Assembly: GCA_022510485.1 (NCBI GenBank)
Contig: JAFLTI010000003.1
Coordinates: 32,405-96,404, forward strand
Source of the DNA: Lentimicrobiaceae bacterium
GTDB taxonomy: Bacteria; Bacteroidota; Bacteroidia; Bacteroidales; P3
Reading direction: 5' to 3'
Length of the DNA stretch: 64,000 nt
Shown: piece after piece, positions 1-9,128 of the stretch
How positions within the stretch are numbered: position 1 is the stretch's first letter
Layout of the letters: every line of letters begins with the position of its first letter
The notes under the pieces: model-generated
What the model was told of the DNA's origin: nothing
Databases searched by the model: none
What the model saw: the letters and a program-made list of their open reading frames with translations, nothing else
Translations under genes and position numbers: made by a program

Positions 1-797
1 CATACTTTTTTGCGTTCCTCCACATCGGGAGCGGGGAGTTCGCCTCCGCTTTGCATAAAGTGTTTTACCTGTGCAAAAATCCAAGGATTTCCGATAGCCG
101 CCCTGCCGATAAGAATACCGTCTACTCCGTACTCTTGTTTGGCTTGCACGGCTTTTTGCGCCGAATCTATATCGCCGTTGCCGAATACGGGAATATGCAT
201 ACGCGGATTGTTCTTTACCTGCCCTATAAGGCTCCAGTCGGCAATGCCGCCGTAGAGCTGGGCGCGGGTGCGTCCGTGTATGCTGATGGCGGCTATACCT
301 GCATCTTGCAGGCGTTCCGCCACTTCTACTATGGGTTTGCTGCTTGCATCCCAGCCCAAGCGGGTCTTTACCGTTACAGGCAGGTTTATTTCCTGCATGG
401 CTCTTACTACGGCAGAGGTTACCGCCACCATTTTGGGTATATCCTGCAAGATGCCGCTACCCGCACCCTTGCTTACGATTTTGCGCACGGGGCAGCCCCA
501 GTTGAGGTCTATGAAGTCGGGCTGTTTGGAGGCGGCTATTTCGGCGGCACGGCGCATACTCTGCTCGTCGTGCCCAAAAATCTGAATACCGGTGGGGCGT
601 TCTTCGGGGCGGAACTCCATTTTGGAGAGCGTTTTTTGAGCCAAGCGCACTACGGCGTCTGAAGATACAAATTCACTTACCAACACATCTGCCCCATATT
701 GTTTGCACAGACTGCGGAAAGGAGCGTCGGTAACCGCTTCCATAGGCGAAAGCCAAAGCGGAAAATCGCCCAAGTCGATATTGCCTATTCGAGCCAT
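1..797 (-). CDS. tRNA-dihydrouridine synthase (Dus family), C-terminus cut by window edge
   Basis: Not in the ORF track. Reverse-strand translation contains ASKQPDFIDLNWGCPVRK (Dus signature DxNxGCP) and starts MARIGNIDLGDFPLWLSPMEAVTDAPF at about 797. Confidence 0.9.
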   Translation of the reverse strand, partial: MARIGNIDLGDFPLWLSPMEAVTDAPFRSLCKQYGADVLVSEFVSSDAVVRLAQKTLSKMEFRPEERPTGIQIFGHDEQSMRRAAEIAASKQPDFIDLNWGCPVRKIVSKGAGSGILQDIPKMVAVTSAVVRAMQEINLPVTVKTRLGWDASSKPIVEVAERLQDAGIAAISIHGRTRAQLYGGIADWSLIGQVKNNPRMHIPVFGNGDIDSAQKAVQAKQEYGVDGILIGRAAIGNPWIFAQVKHFMQSGGELPAPDVEERKKV

Positions 798-1825
798 CGG
801 GTGTTCCGTTCTTCGATTTTACGGATTCGGGGCAGGAGTTCCCGCCACTGCGCGGCAGTGAGTTTTGGTCCTGTAACCTGCACTACTTGGGTGGCAACGG
901 TGGAGGCGATTTCGCCACATTCCTGTACGCCGAGCCCGCGGCTCATGCCGTACAGGAATCCGGCGGCATAACTGTCGCCGGCACCGTTGCTGTCGGTCTT
1001 TACCACTTTGTCGGCATCTATCGTATGGAGTTTGCCCCGGTGCATCACAATCGAGCCTCGGGAGCCGAGTTTGATTACCGCCACCGCCACTTGCTCAGCC
1101 AAAAGGTTCAAGGCTTGCAGGCTGTCTTTGCCTGTAAAGGCAAGCGCTTCTTCTTCGTTGGCAAAAACCACGTCTACCATAGGCAGTATATGGCGTATAA
1201 ACTCAAGATGACTCTTTACGATATTGTAGCTTGCCAAATCCAAGGAAATCACCATACCGCATTGGTTTGCCGTTTGCAGCGCCTTTTCAAGCAGGGCGTA
1301 ATTCTGCACCATATAACCCTCAATATGGAAATAGCCGTACTGCGAAAATATTTCGGGGCGGATATTTTCTTCGGTCATAGAACAGGCAGCTCCCAAATAA
1401 GTGGCGAAAGTGCGCTCCGTATCGGGGCTCATCAAGGTGATTGCCGTTCCGGTAGGCGTTTCGATACGCTTAAAGTAGGGCGTGATGCCGTGGTTGGTAA
1501 GGTGTTCTATATAAAAATCACCGTAAATGTCGTTTTTGCCGATTTGCCCTATAAAGCCGCAATGCCCTCCCAAAGCGGCAATGGAAGTAATGGTATTGGA
1601 AGCCGAGCCACCTGTGGCTAAAACAGGTTGGGTCTGTCCGAAATAATTGAGGATTACCCCTGCCTGTTGCTGGTCTATAAGGGTCATGCTGCCCTTGGGC
1701 AATGCCCACTTTTCCAGCAACTCGTCGGAGGGAAGCTGAAAGATAAGGTCAACCAAGGCGTTTCCCATACCGAGAATCTTACCTTGTTTGGAAAGTTTTT
1801 TGTTTGCTTGCATAGCTTTGCTCAT
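785..1825 (-). CDS. PfkB-family carbohydrate/adenosine kinase
   Basis: ATGGSASNTITSIAALGG and DSNGAGDSYAAGFLYG (PfkB signature). The start MSKAMQ at 1825 is preferred over the longer ORF because it overlaps the priA stop. Confidence 0.9.
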   Translation of the reverse strand: MSKAMQANKKLSKQGKILGMGNALVDLIFQLPSDELLEKWALPKGSMTLIDQQQAGVILNYFGQTQPVLATGGSASNTITSIAALGGHCGFIGQIGKNDIYGDFYIEHLTNHGITPYFKRIETPTGTAITLMSPDTERTFATYLGAACSMTEENIRPEIFSQYGYFHIEGYMVQNYALLEKALQTANQCGMVISLDLASYNIVKSHLEFIRHILPMVDVVFANEEEALAFTGKDSLQALNLLAEQVAVAVIKLGSRGSIVMHRGKLHTIDADKVVKTDSNGAGDSYAAGFLYGMSRGLGVQECGEIASTVATQVVQVTGPKLTAAQWRELLPRIRKIEERNTRWLE

Positions 1826-4275
1826 TGAGGGTCTACATCTACCACAACACGCAGTTTGGCAAAACGGTTGTCGGATAAAAAGCGGTCTATACATTGCTGC
1901 AGGCGGGCTTTCATCCGTTCTATTTGCGGCGTGCGTTCTATCTTTAACAAAATTTCCTGTATATAATATGTATTGATGCGGCTCACTATGGGGTATTGAG
2001 GCCCCAGCACACGTTCCCCGAAAATGTTTTTCAAATCGCCTGCCAGCGCGCGCCCCGCCTCAAACACAAGGGCGTCGTCTTTATGGCGCAGGCTCAACCG
2101 TATCAAGCGGTAAAAAGGCGGATAGCGAAAAAGCATACGTTCCTGAATCTGATGGGTGTACATAGAGGCATAATCGCTGTTCATCACATCCTGTATTACC
2201 TGAAGTTCGGGCTTATGGGTCTGTATCACCACTTCGCCGCCTCCCTCCTTTCTGCCTGCCCGTCCGCTCACTTGGGTCATCAAATGAAAACTGCGTTCGT
2301 AAGACCTGAAGTCGGGAAAAGAGATCAGGCTGTCCGCATCTAAAATACCCACCACTGCCACGTTGTCAAAGTCAAGCCCTTTGGTAACCATCTGCGTGCC
2401 TACCAAAATATCGGTCTTACGGTTCTGAAAGTTCTCTATTATCTTATGGTAAGAGCCTTTGGCGCGGGTGCTGTCTAAATCCATGCGCTCTATCTTGGCT
2501 TGGGGAAAGAGCAGCTGCAAATCTTCTTCTATGCGCTCCGTTCCAAAGCCTTTCATACGCAAGGAAGGATTACCGCATTGGGGGCATAGCTTGGGCTGGT
2601 TTATGGTATAACCGCAGTAGTGGCAGAGCAATACCGAGCGGTGCTTGTGATAGGTGAGGGTAACATCGCATTTGCTACAAGCCGGCACATGACCGCACAC
2701 CTCACATTCCAAGCGGGTGGAAAAGCCTCTCCGGTTCTTAAACAGAATTACCTGCTTCTTGTTTTCTAAGGCAAGCCTTATCTTTTCGGCAAGCAGAGAA
2801 GAAAAATTGCCCTGCATACTCTTTTGCCGCTTTTCTTCTTTCAAGTCAGAAACCAAAATATCGGGCAGCTTAACCCCTCCGTAGCGGGTAAAAAGCGTTG
2901 CCAAGGCGTATTTTCCGTGCAGGGCGTTGTAATACGATTCTATGGAGGGAGTGGCGGAACCCAAGAGGGTTTTGGCTCCGTGCAGATGCGCTAAGAAAAC
3001 GGCGGCATCGCGGGCGTGGTAACGGGGGGCGGGATCTTGCTGCTTGTAAGAGGTTTCGTGTTCTTCGTCTACGATAATAAGCCCCAGATTGCTGAAAGGC
3101 AGAAACAATGCCGAGCGCGCGCCCAAAATAACGCGGTAGCGCGTGCCGGTGTTTTTCCAAATCTCTACTTTTTCGGCTTCGTTGTAGCGCGAATGATAAA
3201 CCCCTACCGTATCGCCAAAATACTTGCGCAGGCGCAGAATCATCTGTGCCGATAGGGCTATTTCGGGCAGGAGAAACAACACCTGCTTGCCCTGCTCCAA
3301 AACTTGGCGTATAAGCTGAATGTAGATTTCGGTCTTGCCGCTGGAAGTTACCCCGTGCAGCAGGCACACATCCTTTTGTTGCAAGCCCGATTGTATTTGT
3401 TCCAATGCCGTTTGCTGGGCTTGCGAAAGTTGCACGTTTTCGGGGGCGGTCTTGGCGTTGTCGGCATTTCCCAAACGGCTTTTGGCGCGTTCTGAAATTT
3501 CAAAAACGCCTTTTTTTACCAAAGCGTTCAGGGCGGTGGCGTTCTGCCCCGACTTGGATAACAGCAAGGCTTTGCTTACCAGTCCCTCTTCGGCTTTGAA
3601 ACTGAGGCTCACATAAGCCAAGAGTATCTGTAGTTGAGAAAAGGCGCGTTTTTCCAAGCGGCTGAACAGTTCTTGCTGTAGGTCGGCATTGTCCATATAC
3701 GTATGGCTCCAGCGCACAAAAACTTCGCGCAAAGGGCGGTATCTTTCCGAAATTTCTTCTTTTACGAGTATTACTCCCTGCTCGCGCAAGCCTCGCACCA
3801 AAGGAAAAACCTTGGCCTGCGCCGAGGCTTGCGCGGCCTGTTCAATTGTAATTTCGCCCATGCGCTCTATGGCGGAGATAATATCGAGCTGCCGCTGGTT
3901 GAGCATGGAAATATCCCCGTCAAAATCGGGGTTGAGCACCAGTTTGGTTTCGTTGTCTAACTTAAAGCCGGAGGGCAGTGCGGCTGCCATTATTTCGCCT
4001 TCGGTGCACAGATAGTAGTTTGCCATCCATTTCCAAAAGTCGAATTGCTTTTGGTTTACTACCGGCTCTTCGTCTAATACGGCGATAATGGGCTTTGCCT
4101 GTGCTTGGGCTTCTGTGTGGATGCGCTTTACCAATCCTGCATAAACCTTGCTTTTGCCTAAGGGTACGCAAACGCGCATACCCGCCTGCAGGCGTTCCGC
4201 CATTTCATCGGGAACGGCATAGGTTAGTTCCAGCCGCAAGGGCAGGGGAAGAAGCACATCCGCAAACACGCCCAT
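1822..4275 (-). CDS. priA: Primosomal protein N' (PriA helicase)
   Basis: LLHGVTSSGKTEIY Walker A, DEEH box, and Zn cysteines CEVCGHVPACSKC...CHYCG...CPQCG. Confidence 0.97.
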   Translation of the reverse strand: MGVFADVLLPLPLRLELTYAVPDEMAERLQAGMRVCVPLGKSKVYAGLVKRIHTEAQAQAKPIIAVLDEEPVVNQKQFDFWKWMANYYLCTEGEIMAAALPSGFKLDNETKLVLNPDFDGDISMLNQRQLDIISAIERMGEITIEQAAQASAQAKVFPLVRGLREQGVILVKEEISERYRPLREVFVRWSHTYMDNADLQQELFSRLEKRAFSQLQILLAYVSLSFKAEEGLVSKALLLSKSGQNATALNALVKKGVFEISERAKSRLGNADNAKTAPENVQLSQAQQTALEQIQSGLQQKDVCLLHGVTSSGKTEIYIQLIRQVLEQGKQVLFLLPEIALSAQMILRLRKYFGDTVGVYHSRYNEAEKVEIWKNTGTRYRVILGARSALFLPFSNLGLIIVDEEHETSYKQQDPAPRYHARDAAVFLAHLHGAKTLLGSATPSIESYYNALHGKYALATLFTRYGGVKLPDILVSDLKEEKRQKSMQGNFSSLLAEKIRLALENKKQVILFKNRRGFSTRLECEVCGHVPACSKCDVTLTYHKHRSVLLCHYCGYTINQPKLCPQCGNPSLRMKGFGTERIEEDLQLLFPQAKIERMDLDSTRAKGSYHKIIENFQNRKTDILVGTQMVTKGLDFDNVAVVGILDADSLISFPDFRSYERSFHLMTQVSGRAGRKEGGGEVVIQTHKPELQVIQDVMNSDYASMYTHQIQERMLFRYPPFYRLIRLSLRHKDDALVFEAGRALAGDLKNIFGERVLGPQYPIVSRINTYYIQEILLKIERTPQIERMKARLQQCIDRFLSDNRFAKLRVVVDVDPQ

Positions 4276-4278
4276 TGC

Positions 4279-5586
4279 TTAAGAAATTCTTTGGATTTGT
4301 GCGCCTAAACGGTTGAGGCGTTCGTCAATCTGCTCGTAACCTCGGTCTATCTGTTCAATATTGTGTATCGTGCTGGTGCCTTCGGCAGACATGGCAGCAA
4401 TTAAAAGCGATACCCCGGCGCGTATATCGGGCGACACCATATCGATACTTTGCAGGGGAGATTGCCTGTCTAAGCCGATAACGGTGGCGCGGTGCGGGTC
4501 GCAAAGAATGATTTTTGCCCCCATGCTGATAAGGTTATCTACAAAGAACAGGCGGCTTTCAAACATCTTTTGATGAATGAGCACACTGCCTTTGGCTTGC
4601 GTTGCGGTTACCAAGGCTATGCTGATTAAGTCGGGAGTGAAGCCCGGCCAAGGAGCGTCTGAAATGGTAAGGATAGAACCGTCGCGGGAGCTTTCTATCG
4701 TATAGTGGTCTTGAGCGGGTACATAGAGATTGTTGCCCTTAAACTCAGTGTAGATGCCCAACTTGGCAAACACTTGGGGAATCAAGCCTAAACTGAGGCG
4801 GTCTATATTGCAGATGGTGATTTCCGAGCGGGTCATGGCTGCCATACCGATAAAACTGCCCACCTCAATCATATCGGGCAGCAAGGTGTGCTCGGTGCCG
4901 TGCAGTTCTTCTACGCCCTCTATCTGCAACAGGTTTGAGCCTATGCCCCGTATCTGCGCTCCCATTCGTACCAACATACGGCAAAGTTGCAGCACATAAG
5001 GTTCGCAGGCAGCGTTAAAGATAACGGTAGTGCCTTTTGCCAACACAGCTGCCATAATGATGTTTGCCGTACCCGTTACCGAGGCTTCTTCAAGCAGCAT
5101 ATAGCGACCTTTGAGCGGGTTGCCGGATACGTAAAAGGCATGTTCGTTCTGATTGTAAGATACGGTGGCACCTAAATTTTCAAAGCCTGTAAAATGGGTG
5201 TCTAATTTGCGGCGGCCTATCTTGTCGCCTCCCGGCTGGGGCACTATGGTATGTCCGATACGGGCTAAGAGCGGACCTGCGGTCATAACCGAGCCGCGCA
5301 AGGTGCCGGTTTTTTTTCTGAAATCTTCGGTGTGCAGATAGTTAGGGTCGATATATTCTGCCTTAAAGACGAAAGTATGGCTTTCGGGGTGTTCCACCTT
5401 AACGCCCATACTTTGTAAGAGTTCAATCAGTTTAAGTACATCGCGGATAAGGGGTACATTGCGTATCGTAACCGCTTCTTTGGTAAGCAGACACGCGCAG
5501 ATAACCTGCAATGCCTCGTTCTTTGCCCCTTGCGGGCTGAGGCATCCGCTTAAGCGTTTTCCGCCTGTAATGGAGAACGAACTCAA
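4279..5586 (-). CDS. murA: UDP-N-acetylglucosamine 1-carboxyvinyltransferase
   Basis: Starts FSITGGKRLSGCLSPQGAKNEALQ; length and architecture of MurA. Confidence 0.96.
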   Translation of the reverse strand: MSSFSITGGKRLSGCLSPQGAKNEALQVICACLLTKEAVTIRNVPLIRDVLKLIELLQSMGVKVEHPESHTFVFKAEYIDPNYLHTEDFRKKTGTLRGSVMTAGPLLARIGHTIVPQPGGDKIGRRKLDTHFTGFENLGATVSYNQNEHAFYVSGNPLKGRYMLLEEASVTGTANIIMAAVLAKGTTVIFNAACEPYVLQLCRMLVRMGAQIRGIGSNLLQIEGVEELHGTEHTLLPDMIEVGSFIGMAAMTRSEITICNIDRLSLGLIPQVFAKLGIYTEFKGNNLYVPAQDHYTIESSRDGSILTISDAPWPGFTPDLISIALVTATQAKGSVLIHQKMFESRLFFVDNLISMGAKIILCDPHRATVIGLDRQSPLQSIDMVSPDIRAGVSLLIAAMSAEGTSTIHNIEQIDRGYEQIDERLNRLGAQIQRIS

Positions 5587-6347
5587 AACGGCCTCCTCCT
5601 TTTGTAAACGGATGTTCTGGGCGCAAAACCCGGATTGTTTTCGCGGCTGTTGTAGCGGCGCGAGCCGGAATCGTTACCGTTGCCGTTGCTGCGGCTGTAG
5701 TGACCGTTGTTGTGGTAGTTTCCGTAAGAACGCCTGCCGGTGTTTTCGTAGGCACTTACGTTGATGTATTTGTTTTTGCGTTCCAAGCCCGGCTTGTTGT
5801 AGAAAGAAGAATATACTTCTCCTTTCATAGCGTCGGTATAGGTAATCTTGCCGCCGGATATGATATGCAGGTGTTCGGCTACCAAATCATCGCTCAGAAT
5901 ATCGTCGTTCCACAGGTAATAAGATTTTTTCATCTGCACCGTGATAAGGTTCAGCGCAGCGTCTTTTTCCGCTCCGTCAGGCATTTGGGCAGCCTTGAGA
6001 ATCATGGCTTCGAGGGTCTTGCCGTAGTAGCGGAACTTGATAGGGGTCTGACGATATACAAAAGGCGTTGCCGGAGCCGAAACCTTAACCGCTTCGGGGG
6101 CGGGGTAGGGATTATCTATATCGAGCTTGAAATCGCTCATAATAATAAGCTGGTCGTAGAGCTTGTGCATATAGTCGTCTAACTCGCGCACTTGCGGATT
6201 GAGCACTTCCATAAAGCGGAGTATGGTCTGGGCGGCGCGGTTACGGGCGGTCTTGCTGGGTATCTTAACGGCAAAATCCACCATAGTCTGGATTCCTCTG
6301 CCGTATTCGGTATAAACAAGAGGTCTTCTTTGCGTATTGTATTCCAT
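5583..6347 (-). CDS. DUF4290 family protein with Gly/Asn/Arg-rich C-terminal tail
   Basis: MEYNTQRRPLVYTEYGRGIQTMV... N-terminus recognised as DUF4290. Tail GRRSYGNYHNNGHYSRSNGNGNDSGSRRYNSRENN. Start moved from the ORF-track 6422. Confidence 0.85.
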   Translation of the reverse strand: MEYNTQRRPLVYTEYGRGIQTMVDFAVKIPSKTARNRAAQTILRFMEVLNPQVRELDDYMHKLYDQLIIMSDFKLDIDNPYPAPEAVKVSAPATPFVYRQTPIKFRYYGKTLEAMILKAAQMPDGAEKDAALNLITVQMKKSYYLWNDDILSDDLVAEHLHIISGGKITYTDAMKGEVYSSFYNKPGLERKNKYINVSAYENTGRRSYGNYHNNGHYSRSNGNGNDSGSRRYNSRENNPGFAPRTSVYKRRRPF

Positions 6348-6393
6348 AATTAGAACAAAACTTTTCTGCTTTCTTTGATAAGTTCCAAAAATA

Positions 6394-7098
6394 CTAATTT
6401 TTTGGGTAATTGAGGAATTCATCCACTTGTTGGGCGTCTTCCACCTTAAAGTTGCCTATTTTGGTGCGGCGCAGGGCGGAAAGGTAGGCTCCGCAACCCA
6501 AGAGTTCTCCAAAATCCCTTGCTACGGAACGTATGTAGGTGCCCTTGCTGCAAACAATGCGAAAGGCCACCTGAGGCAAAGCCATGCGCGTAATCTCAAA
6601 TTCGTATAGGGTAACCGCTTTGGCATCCAATTTGAGTTCCTTGTCGGCACGCGCCAGATTGTAGGCTCGCTTGCCGTCTACCTTAACGGCAGAAAATATC
6701 GGAGGAACCTGCATAATCTGCCCCGTAAGCCGGCTTACGGCAGCCCGTATCTCGTTTTCTCCGATGTGGCTGTAATCCCCGTATGGAATTACCTCGCTTT
6801 CCAAATCGAAACTCTTGGTAACCGAACCTATAACGAAAGTGCCCGTGTACTCTTTTTTTTGAGCCTGAAATTCTTCTATTTTCTTGGTGAACTTTCCAGT
6901 GCAGATAATCAGAAGCCCGCTCGCCAGAGGGTCTAAGGTGCCGGCGTGCCCTGTCTTTACGCGACGTCCCACCTGTTTATGCGCCCAGTTGCGAACCCGG
7001 CTCACCACATTGAACGAGGTCCAATTCAGAGGTTTGTCAACCAAAATAACCTGTCCGGTCTCGAGCGGATGCCGTTCGTTTTCCGGAATTTCCGCCAT
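6394..7098 (-). CDS. truB: tRNA pseudouridine(55) synthase
   Basis: DKPLNWTSFNVV and GHAGTLDPLASGLL. Confidence 0.97.
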   Translation of the reverse strand: MAEIPENERHPLETGQVILVDKPLNWTSFNVVSRVRNWAHKQVGRRVKTGHAGTLDPLASGLLIICTGKFTKKIEEFQAQKKEYTGTFVIGSVTKSFDLESEVIPYGDYSHIGENEIRAAVSRLTGQIMQVPPIFSAVKVDGKRAYNLARADKELKLDAKAVTLYEFEITRMALPQVAFRIVCSKGTYIRSVARDFGELLGCGAYLSALRRTKIGNFKVEDAQQVDEFLNYPKN

Positions 7099-7102
7099 GA
7101 CT

Positions 7103-8140
7103 TTATTTTTTTAAGTCCGCCAATTCCTTTTCTACTTGGGCAAGGCGTTCTACAATACTGTCTAAGTTCTTAAAGTGAACGCAGGAACGGCGAAAAACAG
7201 CGGGATCCAAAGGAGGTGCGCCGATAAGCACGGCATTTTCTTTGCGAACCGAACCGGGAACGCCTGTCTGTGCGGCCAACATCACGCCATTGGCTATGGA
7301 AATATGACCGGCAACGCCCACCTGTCCGCCCAGCATACAGTTCTCTCCTATCTTGGTAGAGCCTGCAACGCCCGCCTGAGAAGCCATTACCGTATTTTTG
7401 CCCACCACCACATTGTGACCGATTTGAATCAGGTTGTCGAGCTTTACCCCTTCTTTAATAATGGTGGAACCCATAGTGGCCTTGTCTACGCAGGTGTTGG
7501 CGCCTATTTCCACATTGTCTTCCAAAACTACATTACCTATTTGGGGTATCTTTTCGTAACTGCCGTTGTTGGGAGCAAAACCGAAGCCGTCGGCACCGAT
7601 TACCGCCCCTGCCTGCAAGATGCAAGCCTTACCGATACGGCTGTGGGCATAAATCTTCACGCCCGGATAAATAATACAATTTTCTTTTATATGTACTTGG
7701 CTTCCTACGTAGCATTGAGGATAAATCTTGCAGCCGTCGCCGATTTCAGCTCCGGAGGATATCACACAGAACTCTCCGATATACACATCTTTACCTATCT
7801 TGGCATCGGGAGCTACAAACGCGAGGCTTGAAATACCCGGTTTGGGCGAGGTGTATTCATTATAGAAAGCCAGCAGGCGGGCAAAGGCTTCGTACGAATT
7901 TTCCACACGGATCAAAGCCGCCTGAATAGGGTGTTCCGCTACAAAATCCTTGCTTACGATTACTGCCGAGGCTTTGGTTTCATAAATGTAGGGAGTGTAT
8001 TTGGGATTGGCTAAAAACGTAAGACCACCCGAAAAACCTTCTTCTATCTTGCAGAGCGTGGTAATCACGGCGTCCGCATTGCCGTTTTCGACGGTTCCTC
8101 CGATAATTCCGGCAATTTTTGCAAGCGTAAAGTTGATCAT
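7103..8140 (-). CDS. lpxD: UDP-3-O-(3-hydroxymyristoyl)glucosamine N-acyltransferase
   Basis: Left-handed beta-helix hexapeptide repeats; [36 protein letters not shown]. Confidence 0.97.
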   Translation of the reverse strand: MINFTLAKIAGIIGGTVENGNADAVITTLCKIEEGFSGGLTFLANPKYTPYIYETKASAVIVSKDFVAEHPIQAALIRVENSYEAFARLLAFYNEYTSPKPGISSLAFVAPDAKIGKDVYIGEFCVISSGAEIGDGCKIYPQCYVGSQVHIKENCIIYPGVKIYAHSRIGKACILQAGAVIGADGFGFAPNNGSYEKIPQIGNVVLEDNVEIGANTCVDKATMGSTIIKEGVKLDNLIQIGHNVVVGKNTVMASQAGVAGSTKIGENCMLGGQVGVAGHISIANGVMLAAQTGVPGSVRKENAVLIGAPPLDPAVFRRSCVHFKNLDSIVERLAQVEKELADLKK

Positions 8141-8249
8141 ATCTTCGATTATTTACGATACCGGCGCACCAAAACCAGCCGGCAATCTCCGCAAAGATAC
8201 GAAATAAGCAAACGTGTAACAAGCAATTGGATATTCCGTATCTAAGCCG

Positions 8250-8257
8250 TAACTTTG
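8250..8257 (+). promoter_or_regulatory. Bacteroidota -7 element upstream of the DUF62 gene
   Basis: TAACTTTG matches TAnnTTTG, a few nt before ATG 8266. Confidence 0.5.
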
Positions 8258-8265
8258 TGAGGAAT

Positions 8266-9120
8266 ATGGCGACACAAACGGTAACATTGTTAACAGACTG
8301 GGGAAATGCAGATCACTATGCGGCGGTGGTCAAGGCTCGCTTGTTTGCCAAGATGCCCGATGTGCGCGTGGTGGATATTTCTCATTCGGTGCCAAGGAGC
8401 GATATATATGCTGCGGCTTATATGGCAATCGACAGTTATCCGTATTTTCCGGAAGGAACCATCCATATTGTGGGGGTGGAGGATATTGCCACTAAAGATA
8501 ATGTCCATTTGGTGGTTAAATTCGGTCAGCAGTTCATTATCGGTACTGACAACGGCTTTTTTACCATACTGCAAATCCTTTCGGGTAAGACAATGGATTT
8601 GGTTTACGAAATAGAAGTCAGTAAAGAAACGAAAAGTTTCACTTTCCCGGCACGCGATTTGTTTCCGAGGGTGGCTTCTATGCTTTCTGTCGGTATGCCG
8701 CTCGATAAAATAGGAAAGCTTAGCAGATTGCATTCCAGAGTATTCGATGGTCCGGGACTCAAAGTGCAGCGTACTTCCGAAAACATTAACGGAAATATGA
8801 CAGGAATGCATCTTACCGGCAGGGTATTGTTTATAGATGATTTTGGAAACATTATCACCAATATCACAAAAAAAGAATACGATGCTTGTCTGGAGGCTTG
8901 TCCGGGAGGTTATGAGTTTAAGGATATGTATGTGGATCTGCGTAGGATTAACGGCAAGATAGTCGATACCTATGATAATGTGCCTATAGCTGCGCCCGCC
9001 TTTATTTTCTTGGAAAACGGATTCTTGGAGATTGCAGAGAATAAAGAAAATTTTTACAAGAAGATGGGTATTGCAAGAGGTGCCAAGGTGATTATGCGTT
9101 TCGGACCTAAGATCAAGTAA
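8266..9120 (+). CDS. SAM hydroxide adenosyltransferase / S-adenosylmethionine hydrolase family (DUF62)
   Basis: MATQTVTLLTDWGNADHYAAVVKARLF; C-terminal FGNIITNI. Start at 8266 follows a TAACTTTG box. Confidence 0.88.
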   Translation: MATQTVTLLTDWGNADHYAAVVKARLFAKMPDVRVVDISHSVPRSDIYAAAYMAIDSYPYFPEGTIHIVGVEDIATKDNVHLVVKFGQQFIIGTDNGFFTILQILSGKTMDLVYEIEVSKETKSFTFPARDLFPRVASMLSVGMPLDKIGKLSRLHSRVFDGPGLKVQRTSENINGNMTGMHLTGRVLFIDDFGNIITNITKKEYDACLEACPGGYEFKDMYVDLRRINGKIVDTYDNVPIAAPAFIFLENGFLEIAENKENFYKKMGIARGAKVIMRFGPKIK

Positions 9121-9128
9121 TAAGAATT

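Noticed and set aside
10-662. Plus-strand ORFs at the left edge
   Set aside because: They lie antisense to a clear Dus-family gene on the minus strand, which carries the conserved motif.
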